Source of the DNA: Staphylococcus sp. NAM3COL9 | Lineage (GTDB): Bacteria > Bacillota > Bacilli > Staphylococcales > Staphylococcaceae | Assembly (NCBI RefSeq): GCF_001431205.1 | Contig: NZ_LGPC01000008.1 | Coordinates: 1-64,000 of the forward strand | Direction: 5' to 3' | DNA: 64,000 bases | Shown: positions 23,325 through 34,887 of the stretch, in pieces | How the letters are laid out: every line of letters starts with the position of its first letter | Position numbering within the stretch: position 1 is the first letter of the stretch | Position numbers and translations under genes: made by a program | The notes under the pieces: model-generated | What the model was told of the DNA's origin: nothing | The model's database searches: none | Seen by the model: the letters and a program-made list of their open reading frames with translations, nothing else

Positions 23325-23430
23325 ACTGTGGTCGCGCTCATAGAGCGTTCATTTCGTCACGAAATGTAGAAGAGTGGGAGGACAAAACTGAGTCCTGTGA
23401 CCACATCACGATATCAAGGAGGTGCACATC
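23325..23430 (+). promoter_or_regulatory. rplK leader with L1-binding-site mimic
   Basis: The leader closes on itself (GTGGTC near 23328 with GACCAC near 23398) and holds hairpins GCGCTC/GAGCG and CATTTCG/CGAAATG. It also carries AGTGGGAGGACA at 23373-23384. GTGGGAG recurs in the rplA leader (24041) and in the L1 stalk of 23S (2431). L1 is known to repress its own operon by binding an rRNA-like mRNA site; that this leader does so is inferred. Confidence 0.55.
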
Positions 23431-23853
23431 GTGGCTAAAAAAGTAGAAAAAGTAGTTAAATTACAAATTCCTGCAGGTAAAGCAAATCCAGCACCACCAG
23501 TTGGTCCGGCATTAGGTCAAGCAGGTGTGAATATTATGGGATTCTGTAAGGAATTCAACGCACGTACACAAGAAGACGTAGGTTTAATCATACCGGTAGA
23601 AATCAGTGTTTATGAAGATCGTTCATTCACATTTATTACAAAAACACCACCGGCTCCAGTACTACTTAAAAAAGCTGCTGGCGTTGAAAAAGGTTCAGGC
23701 GAACCTAATAAAAACAAAGTAGCAACAGTAACTAAAGATCAAGTACGTGAAATTGCAAACCAAAAAATGCAAGATTTAAACGCTGCAGACGAAGAAGCAG
23801 CTATGCGTATTATCGAAGGTACTGCTCGTAGTATGGGTATTACAGTTCAATAA
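23431..23853 (+). CDS. rplK: Ribosomal protein L11
   Basis: L11 forms the GTPase-associated stalk base with 23S rRNA. The 140-aa protein has the conserved [20 protein letters not shown] opening (thiopeptide-binding proline region) and [17 protein letters not shown] 23431 follows AAGGAGGTG with good spacing; an in-frame ATG nine bases upstream overlaps that site. It is separated from rplA by an unusual 230-base leader. Confidence 0.97.
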   Translation: MAKKVEKVVKLQIPAGKANPAPPVGPALGQAGVNIMGFCKEFNARTQEDVGLIIPVEISVYEDRSFTFITKTPPAPVLLKKAAGVEKGSGEPNKNKVATVTKDQVREIANQKMQDLNAADEEAAMRIIEGTARSMGITVQ

Positions 23854-24083
23854 TTAAAATTAGTAATGAAAACATAGATTGACGATAGAAGCAGATGACA
23901 GAAAAGACAAACATGATGACAGCATTCAATATTGTCGTAATATGAGGAATAAATGTCATTTATTAAGGAAGTTCATTCCAATAATAAAATACAATTAAAC
24001 CTCTCTGTTATCTGCTCTTAACTTGTGAAAACAAGTAAATGTGGGAGGGAATTCCGCTAAAACCACTGAAGGAGGAACATGAA
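23854..24083 (+). promoter_or_regulatory. rplA leader with second L1-type motif
   Basis: The gap between rplK and rplA is long for these paired genes. AGCAGATGACAG near 23889 can pair with CTGTTATCTGCT near 24005, and CTTGTGAAAACAAG (24023-24036) is a small hairpin. GTGGGAGGGAATTCC at 24041-24055 with CCAC downstream repeats the motif of the rplK leader. A second L1-responsive element is a reasonable inference. Confidence 0.5.
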
Positions 24084-24779
24084 ATGGCTAAAAAAAGCAA
24101 AAGATATCAAGAAGTAGCTAGCAAAATCGATCGTGAAAAAAACTACAGTGTTGAAGAAGCGATTGCATTAGCTAAAGAAACAAACATTGCTAACTTTGAT
24201 GCATCAGTTGAAGTAGCATTCCGTTTAGGTATTGATACACGTAAAAATGATCAACAAATCCGTGGAGCAGTTGTGCTTCCAAACGGTACTGGTAAATCAC
24301 AAAGTGTATTAGTATTCGCAAAAGGCGAAAAAGCAGCTGAAGCTGAAGCAGCAGGTGCTGATTTCGTTGGTGAAGGCGAATACGTAGAAAAAATCCAACA
24401 AGGTTGGTTTGACTTCGACGTAGTAGTAGCTACACCAGACATGATGGGCGAAGTTGGTAAACTTGGTCGCGTATTAGGACCTAAAGGTTTAATGCCAAAC
24501 CCTAAAACTGGAACAGTAACTATGGATGTTACTAAAGCAGTTGAAGAAATCAAAGCTGGTAAAGTTGAATACCGTGCTGAAAAATCAGGTATCGTTCATG
24601 CGTCAATTGGTAAAACATCATTTGATACTGAAAAATTAGTTGAAAACTTCAGAACTTTACAAGACGTTTTAACTAAATTAAAACCTGCATCAGCTAAAGG
24701 TACTTACTTCAAATCTGTTGCTGTAACAACAACAATGGGTCCTGGAGTTAAAGTTGACACATCAGGCTTTAAACTTTAA
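24084..24779 (+). CDS. rplA: Ribosomal protein L1
   Basis: L1 forms the mobile L1 stalk of the large subunit and usually represses its own mRNA. The 231-aa protein has [16 protein letters not shown] and the L1 signature [22 protein letters not shown] 24084 follows GGAGGAACATGAA; a longer in-frame start at 24039 would read through the leader motif and is rejected. Confidence 0.97.
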   Translation: MAKKSKRYQEVASKIDREKNYSVEEAIALAKETNIANFDASVEVAFRLGIDTRKNDQQIRGAVVLPNGTGKSQSVLVFAKGEKAAEAEAAGADFVGEGEYVEKIQQGWFDFDVVVATPDMMGEVGKLGRVLGPKGLMPNPKTGTVTMDVTKAVEEIKAGKVEYRAEKSGIVHASIGKTSFDTEKLVENFRTLQDVLTKLKPASAKGTYFKSVAVTTTMGPGVKVDTSGFKL

Positions 24780-24800
24780 TTTTTAACATAAAAAAATTCG

Positions 24801-24825
24801 AGGTTGAAAGTATTGCTTTCAGCCT
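24801..24825 (+). terminator. Hairpin after rplA
   Basis: AGGTTGAAAG pairs with CTTTCAGCCT around a TATTG loop. There is no good T run after it, so termination may be weak. Confidence 0.5.
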
Positions 24826-24835
24826 TAAATAAATA

Positions 24836-24864
24836 TTGACATAACGCATTAAACCAGTTATATT
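24836..24864 (+). promoter_or_regulatory. rplJ-rplL promoter
   Basis: -35 TTGACA (24836-24841), a 17-base spacer and -10 TATATT (24859-24864), directly upstream of the L10 leader. Confidence 0.75.
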
Positions 24865-24869
24865 GGTTA

Positions 24870-25073
24870 ATGTATTATTTTACCTAAGACAGTAGGAGTT
24901 AGTGATAACTTAAAAATATATCCTGCCGAGGCTAAAATTGACTTGAACGTGAAGAATTTAGATCTTTCAAGCACTTTTTGCCACGGGTAGAAAGTGCTTT
25001 TTTTATTGAGTAATGTTTATAAAATATTGTCTCAAGATAAAAAGCACCAAACTAAATCTATGGAGGTGTCTAA
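24870..25073 (+). promoter_or_regulatory. L10-type ribosomal leader and attenuator
   Basis: The mRNA leader of rplJ-rplL contains CCTGCCGAGGCTAAAATTGA near 24922, typical of the Firmicute L10 leader that binds the L10(L12)4 complex. It also has an intrinsic terminator (24969-24977 with 24991-24999, then a T run). Excess L10-L12 would favour early termination. Confidence 0.8.
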
Positions 25074-25583
25074 ATGTCTGCTATCATCGATGCAAAACAA
25101 CAACAAGTTGATATCATTGCAGAACAACTTAAAAACTCAGTATCTACAGTTATCGTTGACTATCGTGGTCTAAGCGTTGCTGAAGTAACTGAATTACGTT
25201 CGCAATTACGTGAAGCTGGTGTTGAGTATAAAGTTTACAAAAACACTATGGTTCGCCGTGCAGCTGAACAAGCTGGTATTGACGGGTTAAATGAATTCTT
25301 AGTAGGTCCTACAGCAATCGCAACTTCAACTGAAGATGTAGTTGCTCCAGCGAAAGTTATCGCAGGATTCGCTAAAGAACATAAAGCATTAGAAGTTAAA
25401 ACAGGTGTTATGGAAGGCAATGTTATCTCAGCAGAACAAGTTAACACTGTTGGTACATTACCATCACACGACGGTCTTGTTTCTATGCTTTTATCAGTAT
25501 TACAAGCTCCAGTACGCAACTTCGCTTATGCGGTTAAAGCAATTGGAGAAGAAAAAGAAGGAAAAGAAGAAAGCGCTGAATAA
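25074..25583 (+). CDS. rplJ: Ribosomal protein L10
   Basis: L10 anchors the L7/L12 dimers to the ribosome. The 169-aa protein has [24 protein letters not shown] N-terminal rRNA-binding sequence and an acidic, charged C-terminal helix ([14 protein letters not shown]). The ATG follows TGGAGGTG. It is translated from the autoregulated leader upstream and precedes rplL by 40 bases. Confidence 0.97.
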   Translation: MSAIIDAKQQQVDIIAEQLKNSVSTVIVDYRGLSVAEVTELRSQLREAGVEYKVYKNTMVRRAAEQAGIDGLNEFLVGPTAIATSTEDVVAPAKVIAGFAKEHKALEVKTGVMEGNVISAEQVNTVGTLPSHDGLVSMLLSVLQAPVRNFAYAVKAIGEEKEGKEESAE

Positions 25584-25623
25584 TTGCGCATAAACTAATA
25601 ACAATTAATGGAGGAATATTAAA

Positions 25624-25992
25624 ATGGCTAATCAAGAACAAATCATTGAAGCAATCAAAGAAATGTCAGTTTTAGAATTAAACGACTTAGTTAAAGCAAT
25701 TGAAGAAGAATTTGGTGTAACTGCAGCAGCTCCAGTAGCAGCAGCAGGCGCAGCAGGCGGCGGAGAAGATGAAGCTGAACAAACTGAATTCGACGTTGAA
25801 TTAACATCAGCTGGATCATCTAAAATCAAAGTTGTTAAAGCTGTTAAAGAAGCAACTGGTCTTGGATTAAAAGACGCTAAAGGTTTAGTTGACGATGCTC
25901 CTAAAGTAATCAAAGAAGGACTAGCTAAAGAAGATGCTGAAGAACTTAAAGCAGCTTTAGAAGAAGTTGGCGCTACAGTAGAAATCAAATAA
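25624..25992 (+). CDS. rplL: Ribosomal protein L7/L12
   Basis: L7/L12 forms the flexible stalk that recruits translation GTPases. The 122-aa protein has an N-terminal dimer region, an alanine/glycine hinge (about residues 35-52) and the globular C-terminal domain ([20 protein letters not shown]). The ORF on the opposite strand here is a shadow of its biased codons. A strong terminator follows. Confidence 0.98.
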   Translation: MANQEQIIEAIKEMSVLELNDLVKAIEEEFGVTAAAPVAAAGAAGGGEDEAEQTEFDVELTSAGSSKIKVVKAVKEATGLGLKDAKGLVDDAPKVIKEGLAKEDAEELKAALEEVGATVEIK

Positions 25993-26112
25993 TTTTTGCT
26001 GTCTAACAGTTAATAATTATATAGTGAAGAGGATACATGCAGCTTAATACATCACTACTTCGGTACGCTGATTTTAAGTTGAATGTATTTTATCTGAAAT
26101 CTTTGAGAAATG

Positions 26113-26145
26113 AAAACCCCGTTATTACTATAACGGGGTTTTATC
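26113..26145 (+). terminator. rplJ-rplL terminator
   Basis: A 12-bp stem (AAAACCCCGTTA with TAACGGGGTTTT) ends in T residues. It closes the rplJL transcript. Confidence 0.88.
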
Positions 26146-26251
26146 TTATTTGATCTATATCTATGGTTTGCGCGGTGGTTCGACCACAATGTGGCATATG
26201 AAATGGGTATAGTATTAATCTAAGAATAATTAGGTTAAAAGAGGTGTAGTC

Positions 26252-26860
26252 ATGAGTCATTATTATGATGAAAATCCTGAAGTAGAAAGTGATGAGTTGC
26301 TTTTTACGTACTCCTATGATAACTGTAAATTAGAGCTAGTAACAGATTCAGGTGTCTTTTCAAAAGGAAAGATTGACTTTGGATCCGATTTATTAGTAAA
26401 AACTTTTTTGAAAGCATATCCTCCTGGTCCCACTAAACGCATCTTGGATGTTGGTTGTGGTTATGGCCCTATCGGTTTAATGATTGCAAAAACTTCCCCG
26501 CATCATGAAGTGACAATGGTTGATGTTAATCAACGTGCACTATCATTATCAAGAAAAAATAGAAAAAAGAACCGTATAGACAATGTGGAAATCAAAGAAA
26601 GTGATGGTTTATCACAGGTAGAAGCTGACGCTTATGATTTTATGCTGACTAATCCACCGATTAGAGCAGGAAAAAAAGTCGTTCATAGCATTTTAGAAGA
26701 CGCATATAAGGTAATAAAGCAGGGTGGCGCGCTTTATGTAGTTATTCAAAAAAAGCAAGGCATGTCATCAGCTAAGCAAAAAATGCAAGACACTTTTAAC
26801 AATGTAGAAGTCTTAGCAAAAGATAAAGGCTACTACATTTTAAGAAGCACGAAAGCTTGA
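26252..26860 (+). CDS. RsmC-like class I methyltransferase
   Basis: This 202-aa SAM-dependent methyltransferase has motif I LDVGCGYGPIGL near residue 68 and the NPPI segment (LTNPPIRAGK) of N-methyltransferases acting on RNA bases. It matches the small RsmC-domain protein (YbxB type) found between rplL and rpoB in Firmicutes. Modification of 16S rRNA guanine is the likely role, inferred from the family; the exact base is not known from sequence. The ATG follows AGAGGTG. Confidence 0.9.
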   Translation: MSHYYDENPEVESDELLFTYSYDNCKLELVTDSGVFSKGKIDFGSDLLVKTFLKAYPPGPTKRILDVGCGYGPIGLMIAKTSPHHEVTMVDVNQRALSLSRKNRKKNRIDNVEIKESDGLSQVEADAYDFMLTNPPIRAGKKVVHSILEDAYKVIKQGGALYVVIQKKQGMSSAKQKMQDTFNNVEVLAKDKGYYILRSTKA

Positions 26861-26957
26861 TTTAAAAGTATCAATCTGATATAGTAATAGAATGTAAAAA
26901 TTTATGTTCAATAAGTGTGTACTTTTACGTGCAAATGAACGATGTATATGAGGTGAA

Positions 26958-27053
26958 ATGGAAAATGGTGTCATTTGGTATGCTACCGTTTTCTTTTTAT
27001 CTCATTATATTGGCTCATTTAGTAAAAGTAAACACGCAATTTTTGAGGGGTGA
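26958..27053 (+). CDS. Possible 31-codon leader peptide before rpoB
   Basis: A short frame starts at ATG 26958 after AGGTGA and encodes 31 residues with a hydrophobic middle (VIWYATVFFLSHYIG). Its TGA stop lies inside the GAGGGGTGA ribosome site of rpoB, six bases before the rpoB start codon. The placement suggests translational coupling or a leader peptide. The ribosome site is very close to the ATG, which counts against it. No known family is recognised. Confidence 0.35.
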   Translation: MENGVIWYATVFFLSHYIGSFSKSKHAIFEG

Positions 27054-27059
27054 ATCTGT

Positions 27060-30000
27060 TTGGCAGGTCAATTTGTCCAATATGGAAGACATCGTAAACG
27101 TAGAAACTATGCGAGAATTTCAGAGGTATTAGAATTACCGAATTTAATTGAGATTCAGACTGAGTCTTACGAGTGGTTCTTAGAAGAAGGTTTATTAGAA
27201 ATGTTTAGAGACATTTCTCCGATTGAAGATTTCACAGGCAATCTATCTTTAGAGTTTGTAGATTATAGACTCGGAGAACCGAAATATGATTTAGAAGAAT
27301 CGAAAAACCGTGATACAACGTATTCTGCACCTCTACGTGTAAAAGTACGTCTAATCATCAAAGAAACTGGCGAAGTGAAAGAGCAAGAAGTATTTATGGG
27401 CGATTTCCCATTAATGACAGATACAGGCACATTCGTAATAAATGGTGCTGAACGTGTAATTGTTTCGCAATTAGTTCGTTCACCATCCGTATACTTCAAT
27501 GAAAAACTAGATAAGAATGGTCGTACAAACTTCGATGCAACAATCATTCCTAACCGTGGTGCATGGTTAGAATATGAAACTGATGCGAAAGATGTTGTTT
27601 ATGTACGTATTGATAGAACAAGAAAATTACCATTAACAGTATTATTACGTGCTTTAGGTTTCTCAACTGATCAAGAAATTGTTGATCTTTTAGGTGAAAA
27701 CGAGTACTTACGTAATACTTTAGAAAAAGATGGCACTGAAAATACTGATCAAGCGTTATTAGAAATTTATGAGCGCTTACGCCCTGGCGAACCGCCTACA
27801 GTTGAAAATGCTAAGAGCTTATTATATTCTCGTTTCTTTGATCCAAAACGTTATGACTTAGCTAGTGTGGGTCGTTACAAAGCGAATAAAAAACTTCATT
27901 TGAAACACCGTTTATTCAATCAGAAATTAGCTGAACCAATTGTTAATACAGAAACAGGTGAAATTGTAGCTGAAGAAGGTACAGTCTTAGATCGTCGTAA
28001 TTTAGATGAGGTAATGGATGTACTAGAAGCAAATGCAAATAGTGAAGTATTTGAATTAGAAGGTACTGTTATTGATGAACCTGTTGAGATTCAATCAATC
28101 AAAGTATACGTTCCGAACGATGATGAAGGACGTACAACTACAGTGATTGGTAATGCTTTCCCTGATTCAGAAGTGAAATGTATTACACCAGCAGATATTA
28201 TTGCATCAATGTCATACTTCTTTAACTTGTTAAGTGGTATTGGCTTTACTGATGATATTGACCATTTAGGTAATCGTCGTCTACGTTCAGTAGGTGAGTT
28301 ATTACAAAACCAATTCCGTATTGGTTTATCAAGAATGGAACGTGTTGTACGTGAGAGAATGTCTATACAAGACACTGATTCTGTTACGCCTCAACAATTA
28401 ATCAATATTCGTCCTGTTATTGCGTCTATTAAAGAATTCTTTGGTAGTTCTCAATTATCACAATTCATGGACCAAGCTAACCCATTAGCTGAGTTAACGC
28501 ATAAACGTCGTTTGTCAGCATTAGGACCCGGCGGTTTAACACGTGAACGTGCTCAAATGGAAGTACGTGACGTTCACTATTCTCACTATGGTCGTATGTG
28601 TCCAATCGAAACACCAGAGGGTCCGAATATCGGACTTATCAACTCACTATCTAGTTATGCGCGTGTGAATGAATTTGGTTTCATTGAAACACCTTACCGT
28701 AAAGTAGATCTTGAAACGCATTCAATCACAGATCAAATTGACTACTTAACTGCTGACGAAGAAGACAGCTATGTAGTGGCTCAAGCGAACTCTGTATTAG
28801 ATGAAAATGGTCATTTCGTAGAAGACGAAGTTGTTTGTCGTTTCCGTGGTAATAACACAGTTATGGCTAAAGAGAAAATGGACTACATGGATGTTTCACC
28901 TAAGCAAGTTGTTTCTGCTGCGACAGCATGTATTCCTTTCTTAGAAAACGATGACTCTAACCGTGCATTGATGGGTGCAAACATGCAACGTCAAGCAGTG
29001 CCATTGATGAATCCTGAATCACCATTTGTAGGTACTGGTATGGAGCACGTGGCAGCACGTGACTCTGGTGCAGCAATTGTTGCTAAACATAAAGGCCGCG
29101 TTGAACACGTTGAATCTAATGAAATTCTTGTACGTCAACTTATTGAAGAAGATGGACAAGAATACGAAGGCGAATTAGATCGCTACCCATTATCTAAATT
29201 CAAACGTTCAAATACGGGTACATGTTATAACCAAAGACCTATCATTTCTACTGGTGATGTAGTGACTAAAGGCGAAATTTTAGCTGACGGTCCTTCAATG
29301 GAACTTGGTGAAATGGCATTAGGTAGAAACTTAGTTGTTGGTTTCATGACTTGGGACGGTTATAACTACGAGGATGCTGTAATCATGAGTGAACGTCTAG
29401 TTAAAGATGACGTATACACTTCTATTCATATTGAAGAGTATGAATCTGAAGCACGTGATACAAAACTAGGACCTGAAGAAATCACTCGTGATATTCCTAA
29501 CGTTTCAGATAGTGCACTTAAAAACTTAGATGACCGCGGGATTATATACGTAGGCGCTGAAGTTAATGATGGTGACATCTTAGTCGGTAAAGTAACGCCT
29601 AAAGGTGTAACAGAATTAACTGCAGAAGAACGTCTATTACATGCAATCTTCGGTGAAAAAGCACGTGAAGTTCGCGATACATCATTACGTGTACCTCATG
29701 GTGCAGGTGGTATTGTTCTAGATGTTAAAGTCTTTAATCGTGAAGAAGGAGACGATACATTGTCTCCAGGTGTTAACCAATTAGTTCGTGTTTATATCGT
29801 TCAAAAACGTAAAATTCACGTTGGTGACAAGATGTGTGGTCGTCATGGTAACAAGGGTGTAATTTCTAAACTTGTTCCTGAAGAAGACATGCCTTATTTA
29901 CCAGATGGTACGCCAATCGATATTATGTTGAACCCACTTGGTGTTCCATCACGTATGAATATCGGACAAGTATTAGAGCTACATTTAGGTATGGCTGCTA

Positions 30001-30611
30001 AAAACTTAGGTATTCATGTTGCTTCCCCAGTATTTGATGGTGCGAGTGACGAAGATGTATGGTCAACAATTGAAGAAGCTGGTATGGCTCGTGACGGTAA
30101 AACTGTATTATACGATGGACGTACTGGTGAAGCATTTGATAACAGAATTTCAGTTGGTGTAATGTACATGCTGAAACTTGCGCACATGGTTGATGATAAA
30201 TTACACGCACGTTCAACTGGACCATATTCACTTGTCACACAACAACCACTTGGTGGTAAAGCACAATTTGGTGGACAACGTTTTGGTGAGATGGAAGTAT
30301 GGGCACTAGAAGCATATGGTGCTGCATATACACTTCAAGAAATCTTAACTTACAAATCCGATGATACAGTAGGTCGTGTGAAAACATATGAAGCTATTGT
30401 TAAAGGTGAAAATATCACTAAACCAGGTGTTCCTGAATCATTCAGAGTATTGATGAAAGAATTACAAAGTTTAGGGTTAGACGTTAAGATTATGGACGAG
30501 CATGACAATGAAATTGACATGCAAGACACTGAAGATGATGATATCGTTGAACGTAAAGTGGATCTTCAACAAAAAGAAGCACCACAATCACAGAAAGAAA
30601 TTACAGACTAA
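27060..30611 (+). CDS. rpoB: RNA polymerase beta subunit
   Basis: RpoB forms one jaw of RNA polymerase and binds rifampicin. The 1183-aa protein is full length. The rifampicin region (residues about 462-486: [18 protein letters not shown] onward) has S464, Q468, D471, H481 and S486, the susceptible staphylococcal residues. [12 protein letters not shown] and [20 protein letters not shown] are catalytic-core segments. It starts with TTG 27060 ([17 protein letters not shown]) after GAGGGG, as in other staphylococci. rpoC follows after 141 bases. Confidence 0.98.
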   Translation: MAGQFVQYGRHRKRRNYARISEVLELPNLIEIQTESYEWFLEEGLLEMFRDISPIEDFTGNLSLEFVDYRLGEPKYDLEESKNRDTTYSAPLRVKVRLIIKETGEVKEQEVFMGDFPLMTDTGTFVINGAERVIVSQLVRSPSVYFNEKLDKNGRTNFDATIIPNRGAWLEYETDAKDVVYVRIDRTRKLPLTVLLRALGFSTDQEIVDLLGENEYLRNTLEKDGTENTDQALLEIYERLRPGEPPTVENAKSLLYSRFFDPKRYDLASVGRYKANKKLHLKHRLFNQKLAEPIVNTETGEIVAEEGTVLDRRNLDEVMDVLEANANSEVFELEGTVIDEPVEIQSIKVYVPNDDEGRTTTVIGNAFPDSEVKCITPADIIASMSYFFNLLSGIGFTDDIDHLGNRRLRSVGELLQNQFRIGLSRMERVVRERMSIQDTDSVTPQQLINIRPVIASIKEFFGSSQLSQFMDQANPLAELTHKRRLSALGPGGLTRERAQMEVRDVHYSHYGRMCPIETPEGPNIGLINSLSSYARVNEFGFIETPYRKVDLETHSITDQIDYLTADEEDSYVVAQANSVLDENGHFVEDEVVCRFRGNNTVMAKEKMDYMDVSPKQVVSAATACIPFLENDDSNRALMGANMQRQAVPLMNPESPFVGTGMEHVAARDSGAAIVAKHKGRVEHVESNEILVRQLIEEDGQEYEGELDRYPLSKFKRSNTGTCYNQRPIISTGDVVTKGEILADGPSMELGEMALGRNLVVGFMTWDGYNYEDAVIMSERLVKDDVYTSIHIEEYESEARDTKLGPEEITRDIPNVSDSALKNLDDRGIIYVGAEVNDGDILVGKVTPKGVTELTAEERLLHAIFGEKAREVRDTSLRVPHGAGGIVLDVKVFNREEGDDTLSPGVNQLVRVYIVQKRKIHVGDKMCGRHGNKGVISKLVPEEDMPYLPDGTPIDIMLNPLGVPSRMNIGQVLELHLGMAAKNLGIHVASPVFDGASDEDVWSTIEEAGMARDGKTVLYDGRTGEAFDNRISVGVMYMLKLAHMVDDKLHARSTGPYSLVTQQPLGGKAQFGGQRFGEMEVWALEAYGAAYTLQEILTYKSDDTVGRVKTYEAIVKGENITKPGVPESFRVLMKELQSLGLDVKIMDEHDNEIDMQDTEDDDIVERKVDLQQKEAPQSQKEITD

Positions 30612-30637
30612 TTGCATTTAAGTTTATAAAAGAATAC

Positions 30638-30683
30638 ACCAAGTTAAGGTATAATACATGTTTGTATTTGCCTTAATCTTGGT
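30638..30683 (+). other. Hairpin between rpoB and rpoC
   Basis: ACCAAGTTAAGG pairs with CCTTAATCTTGGT across a 21-base loop that contains TATAAT. There is no T run, so an mRNA processing or stability role is more likely than termination. Confidence 0.6.
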
Positions 30684-30752
30684 TATTCCATTATTGATAT
30701 AGAGCAATCAATCAATTTGCACAGCTAATCTAAATTGAAGGAGGTAGGCTCC

Positions 30753-33700
30753 TTGATTGATGTAAATAATTTCCATTATATGAAAATAGGACTTGCTTCA
30801 CCCGAAAAAATCCGTTCATGGTCTTTTGGTGAGGTTAAAAAGCCAGAAACAATTAACTATCGTACTTTAAAACCAGAAAAAGATGGTCTATTCTGTGAGA
30901 GAATATTTGGACCTTCGAAAGACTGGGAATGTAGTTGTGGTAAATACAAGCGTGTACGTTATAAAGGTATGGTTTGTGACAGATGTGGAGTAGAAGTAAC
31001 TAAGTCAAAAGTGCGCCGTGAAAGAATGGGCCATATTGAATTAGCTGCGCCAGTATCACACATTTGGTACTTCAAAGGTATTCCAAGTCGTATGGGTCTT
31101 TTATTAGATATGTCACCAAGAGCGTTAGAAGAAGTTATTTACTTCGCTTCTTATGTTGTTATTAATCCAGGTCCAACTGGTTTAGAGCAAAAGACATTAT
31201 TATCTGAAGCAGAATTCAGAGATTACTATGATAAATTCCCAGGTAAATTCAACGCTAAAATGGGTGCTGAAGGTATCAAAGAATTGCTTCAAGAAATTGA
31301 CTTAGATGGTGAACTTAAACAACTAAGAGACGAGTTAGAATCAGCAACAGGTCAAAGACTTACACGTGCAATTAAACGTTTAGAAGTAGTTGAATCATTC
31401 AGACATTCTGGTAATAATCCAGCATGGATGGTGTTAGATGTACTTCCAATTATCCCGCCAGAAATCAGACCAATGGTTCAATTAGATGGTGGACGTTTTG
31501 CTACAAGTGATCTTAATGATTTGTATCGTCGTGTTATCAACCGTAACAACCGTTTAAAACGTTTATTAGACCTAGGTGCTCCAGGCATCATCGTCCAAAA
31601 TGAAAAACGTATGTTACAAGAAGCTGTTGATGCACTTATCGATAATGGTCGTCGTGGCCGTCCAGTTACTGGACCAGGTAACCGCCCATTAAAATCTCTT
31701 TCTCATATGTTAAAAGGTAAACAAGGACGTTTCCGTCAAAACTTATTAGGTAAGCGTGTTGACTACTCAGGTCGTTCAGTTATTGCAGTTGGACCTAGCT
31801 TGAAAATGTACCAATGTGGACTACCTAAAGAGATGGCACTAGAACTGTTCAAACCTTTCATCATGAAGGAATTAGTTCAACGTGAAATTGCTACAAACAT
31901 TAAAAATGCGAAAAGTAAGATTGAACGCATGGATGATGAAGTTTGGGACGTATTGGAAGATGTTATCAAAGAACACCCAGTACTTTTAAACCGTGCACCA
32001 ACACTTCACAGATTAGGTATTCAAGCATTTGAACCTACATTAGTTGAAGGTCGTGCAATTCGTCTACATCCACTTGCGACAACAGCTTACAACGCTGACT
32101 TTGATGGCGACCAAATGGCTGTTCACGTACCATTATCTAAAGAAGCTCAATCAGAAGCACGTATGTTAATGCTTGCAGCACAAAATATCTTAAACCCTAA
32201 AGATGGTAAACCAGTTGTAACACCTTCACAGGATATGGTGCTAGGTAACTATTACTTAACTTTAGAGCGTAAAGCATCAGTGAATACTGGTACGATTTAT
32301 AATGATACAAATGAAGTGTTAAAAGCTTATGCGAATGGCTATGTACATTTACATTCACGTATTGGTGTACATGCTAAATCATTTAATAATCCAACATTTA
32401 CTGAAGAACAAAACAAAAAAATCTTGTTAACTTCAGTTGGTAAAGTTATATTCAATGAAATCATTCCGGATTCATTTGCATATATTAACGAACCAACACA
32501 AACTAATTTAGAAAATAAAACACCAGCTAGATATTTCATATCTGCTACTGAATTAGGAGAAGGCGGATTAAAAGAATACTTCGATAATCAAGAATTAATT
32601 GAACCGTTCAATAAGAATTTCTTAGGAAATATTATTGCAGAAGTCTTCAATCGTTTCAGCATCACAGATACTTCTATGATGTTAGACAGAATGAAAGACT
32701 TAGGATTTAAATTCTCAACTAAAGCAGGTATTACTGTTGGTGTATCTGATATCGTAGTATTACCGGATAAACAAGAAATTTTAGATGAACACGAGAAATT
32801 AGTTGAGAGAGTTACTAAACAATTTAACCGTGGTTTAATCACTGACTTTGAACGTTATAACGCACTCGTAGAAATTTGGACTGATGCAAAAGATCAAATT
32901 CAGAAGAAATTAATGGGATCACTTGATAAAACAAACCCAATCTTTATGATGAGTGACTCTGGTGCCCGTGGTAACGCATCTAACTTTACACAGTTAGCAG
33001 GTATGCGTGGACTTATGGCCGCACCATCAGGTAAGATTATTGTTGAATTACCGATCACTTCTTCATTCCGTGAAGGTTTAACCGTATTAGAGTACTTTAT
33101 CTCTACCCATGGTGCGCGTAAAGGTCTTGCCGATACAGCACTTAAAACAGCCGATTCCGGGTACCTTACTCGTCGTCTTGTTGACGTTGCTCAAGATGTT
33201 ATTGTTCGTGATGAAGATTGTGGTACTGACCGTGGTCTACTTGTTTCTGATATCAAAGAAGGTACAGAAATGATCGAACCATTCATCGAACGTATTGAAG
33301 GACGTTATTCTAAAGAAACTGTCCGTCATCCAGAGACTGATGAAGTAATTGTACAACCAGATCAATTAGTAACTGCAGAAATTGCTAAACAAATTACAGA
33401 AGCTGGTATTGAATCAATGTATATACGTTCAGCATTTACATGTAATACACGTCATGGTGTTTGTGAAAAATGTTACGGTAAAAACCTTGCTACTGGTGAA
33501 AAAGTTGAAGTTGGTGAAGCAGTTGGTACAATTGCTGCACAATCAATTGGTGAACCAGGTACACAGCTTACAATGCGTACATTCCATACAGGTGGGGTAG
33601 CAGGTAGTGATATCACGCAAGGTCTTCCACGTATTCAAGAGATCTTCGAAGCACGTAACCCTAAAGGTCAAGCCGTGATTACAGAAATCGAAGGTGTCGT

Positions 33701-34379
33701 TGATGACATCAAGATTGCGAAAGACCGTCAACAAGAAATCGTTATTAAAGGTGCCAATGAATCTAAATCATATTTAGCTTCAGGTACTTCAAGATTGAAA
33801 GTTGAGGTTGGCCAAAGCGTTGAACGTGGTGAAGTTCTTACTGAAGGTTCAATCGAACCTAAGAACTATTTATCTGTATCAGGTTTAAATGCAACAGAAA
33901 GTTATCTATTAAAAGAAGTTCAAAAAGTTTACCGTATGCAGGGTGTGGAAATTGATGATAAACACGTTGAAGTTATGGTTAGACAAATGCTACGTAAAGT
34001 ACGCATTATCGAAGCTGGAGATACTAAGTTACTTCCAGGTTCATTAGTAGATATTCATAACTTTACTGATGCAAACCGTGACGCATTTAAAGAACGTAAA
34101 CGTCCTGCAACAGCTAAACCAGTCTTACTAGGTATTACGAAAGCGTCTCTTGAAACAGAAAGCTTCTTATCAGCAGCTTCGTTCCAAGAAACAACACGTG
34201 TACTTACAGATGCTGCAATTAAAGGTAAACGTGATAACTTACTTGGACTTAAAGAGAATGTTATCATCGGTAAATTAATTCCAGCTGGTACTGGTATGAG
34301 ACGTTACAGAGACGTTAAATACGACACAGTTTCACCAAATAAAGAAGTTACAGAAGAATCAGAGACAACTAAGATATAA
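30753..34379 (+). CDS. rpoC: RNA polymerase beta' subunit
   Basis: RpoC carries the catalytic magnesium. The 1208-aa protein has the N-terminal zinc ribbon (C60, C62, C75, C78), the catalytic NADFDGD at residues 447-453, and the second zinc site (CGTDRG and [11 protein letters not shown]). TTG 30753 is the start after AAGGAGGT; an in-frame upstream ATG at 30735 overlaps that site. A strong terminator ends rpoBC. Confidence 0.98.
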   Translation: MIDVNNFHYMKIGLASPEKIRSWSFGEVKKPETINYRTLKPEKDGLFCERIFGPSKDWECSCGKYKRVRYKGMVCDRCGVEVTKSKVRRERMGHIELAAPVSHIWYFKGIPSRMGLLLDMSPRALEEVIYFASYVVINPGPTGLEQKTLLSEAEFRDYYDKFPGKFNAKMGAEGIKELLQEIDLDGELKQLRDELESATGQRLTRAIKRLEVVESFRHSGNNPAWMVLDVLPIIPPEIRPMVQLDGGRFATSDLNDLYRRVINRNNRLKRLLDLGAPGIIVQNEKRMLQEAVDALIDNGRRGRPVTGPGNRPLKSLSHMLKGKQGRFRQNLLGKRVDYSGRSVIAVGPSLKMYQCGLPKEMALELFKPFIMKELVQREIATNIKNAKSKIERMDDEVWDVLEDVIKEHPVLLNRAPTLHRLGIQAFEPTLVEGRAIRLHPLATTAYNADFDGDQMAVHVPLSKEAQSEARMLMLAAQNILNPKDGKPVVTPSQDMVLGNYYLTLERKASVNTGTIYNDTNEVLKAYANGYVHLHSRIGVHAKSFNNPTFTEEQNKKILLTSVGKVIFNEIIPDSFAYINEPTQTNLENKTPARYFISATELGEGGLKEYFDNQELIEPFNKNFLGNIIAEVFNRFSITDTSMMLDRMKDLGFKFSTKAGITVGVSDIVVLPDKQEILDEHEKLVERVTKQFNRGLITDFERYNALVEIWTDAKDQIQKKLMGSLDKTNPIFMMSDSGARGNASNFTQLAGMRGLMAAPSGKIIVELPITSSFREGLTVLEYFISTHGARKGLADTALKTADSGYLTRRLVDVAQDVIVRDEDCGTDRGLLVSDIKEGTEMIEPFIERIEGRYSKETVRHPETDEVIVQPDQLVTAEIAKQITEAGIESMYIRSAFTCNTRHGVCEKCYGKNLATGEKVEVGEAVGTIAAQSIGEPGTQLTMRTFHTGGVAGSDITQGLPRIQEIFEARNPKGQAVITEIEGVVDDIKIAKDRQQEIVIKGANESKSYLASGTSRLKVEVGQSVERGEVLTEGSIEPKNYLSVSGLNATESYLLKEVQKVYRMQGVEIDDKHVEVMVRQMLRKVRIIEAGDTKLLPGSLVDIHNFTDANRDAFKERKRPATAKPVLLGITKASLETESFLSAASFQETTRVLTDAAIKGKRDNLLGLKENVIIGKLIPAGTGMRRYRDVKYDTVSPNKEVTEESETTKI

Positions 34380-34394
34380 TTTTTTACTGAATAA

Positions 34395-34436
34395 ACAAGG
34401 TGATCGAGATATTATATTTCGATCACTTGTTTTTTT
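34395..34436 (+). terminator. rpoBC terminator
   Basis: An ACAAG(G)TGATCGAGAT arm pairs with ATTTCGATCACTTGT (one bulge) and is followed by T7. Confidence 0.9.
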
Positions 34437-34537
34437 ATATTTTTTGAAGATTTTATCGTATTTAAAGTTGACTCAACAGTAGCTAAGATGTTATTATTAT
34501 TAAGGTTGATGCAAGCAGAACTTTGGAGGATATTTTA

Positions 34538-34792
34538 ATGTCTAATGAAAAAGTTGCACGCTTTAACAAACAACATCATGTTATTGGACTTAAACAAACG
34601 CTTAAGGCTTTGAATAAGAACCAAGTTACATCATTGATTATTGCTGAAGACGTTGAAGTTCATATAATGACTCGCGTGTTAAGTCAAATCAATCATAAAC
34701 AGATACCTGTTTCATTTTTCAAAAGCAAACAAGCTTTAGGAGAATATGTAGGTATTAATGTTAATGCAACAATTGTTGCATTATTAAAATGA
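34538..34792 (+). CDS. rplGB: L7Ae-type ribosomal-associated protein
   Basis: This 84-aa L7Ae/L30e-family protein (YbxF/RplGB type) sits upstream of rpsL. Members bind kink-turn RNA. Visible family segments are [20 protein letters not shown] and [13 protein letters not shown]. The ATG at 34538 follows TTGGAGGA; an in-frame start 15 bases upstream overlaps that site. Its precise role in the ribosome is not settled. Confidence 0.92.
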   Translation: MSNEKVARFNKQHHVIGLKQTLKALNKNQVTSLIIAEDVEVHIMTRVLSQINHKQIPVSFFKSKQALGEYVGINVNATIVALLK

Positions 34793-34887
34793 GATTAGTA
34801 AGAATAATTCTTACTAAATTTTATTTGCCCTTGAAATGAACCACCTGGATGTGTGGGATTATAAATGATGAGAGGAGGAAACATTCA

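Noticed and set aside
25632..25988. 118-codon frame opposite rplL
   Set aside because: It mirrors the biased codons of rplL and has no independent support.
26917..27132. 71-codon frame overlapping the rpoB start
   Set aside because: It runs into rpoB out of frame and lacks a ribosome site; the 31-codon frame in another phase is a better candidate.
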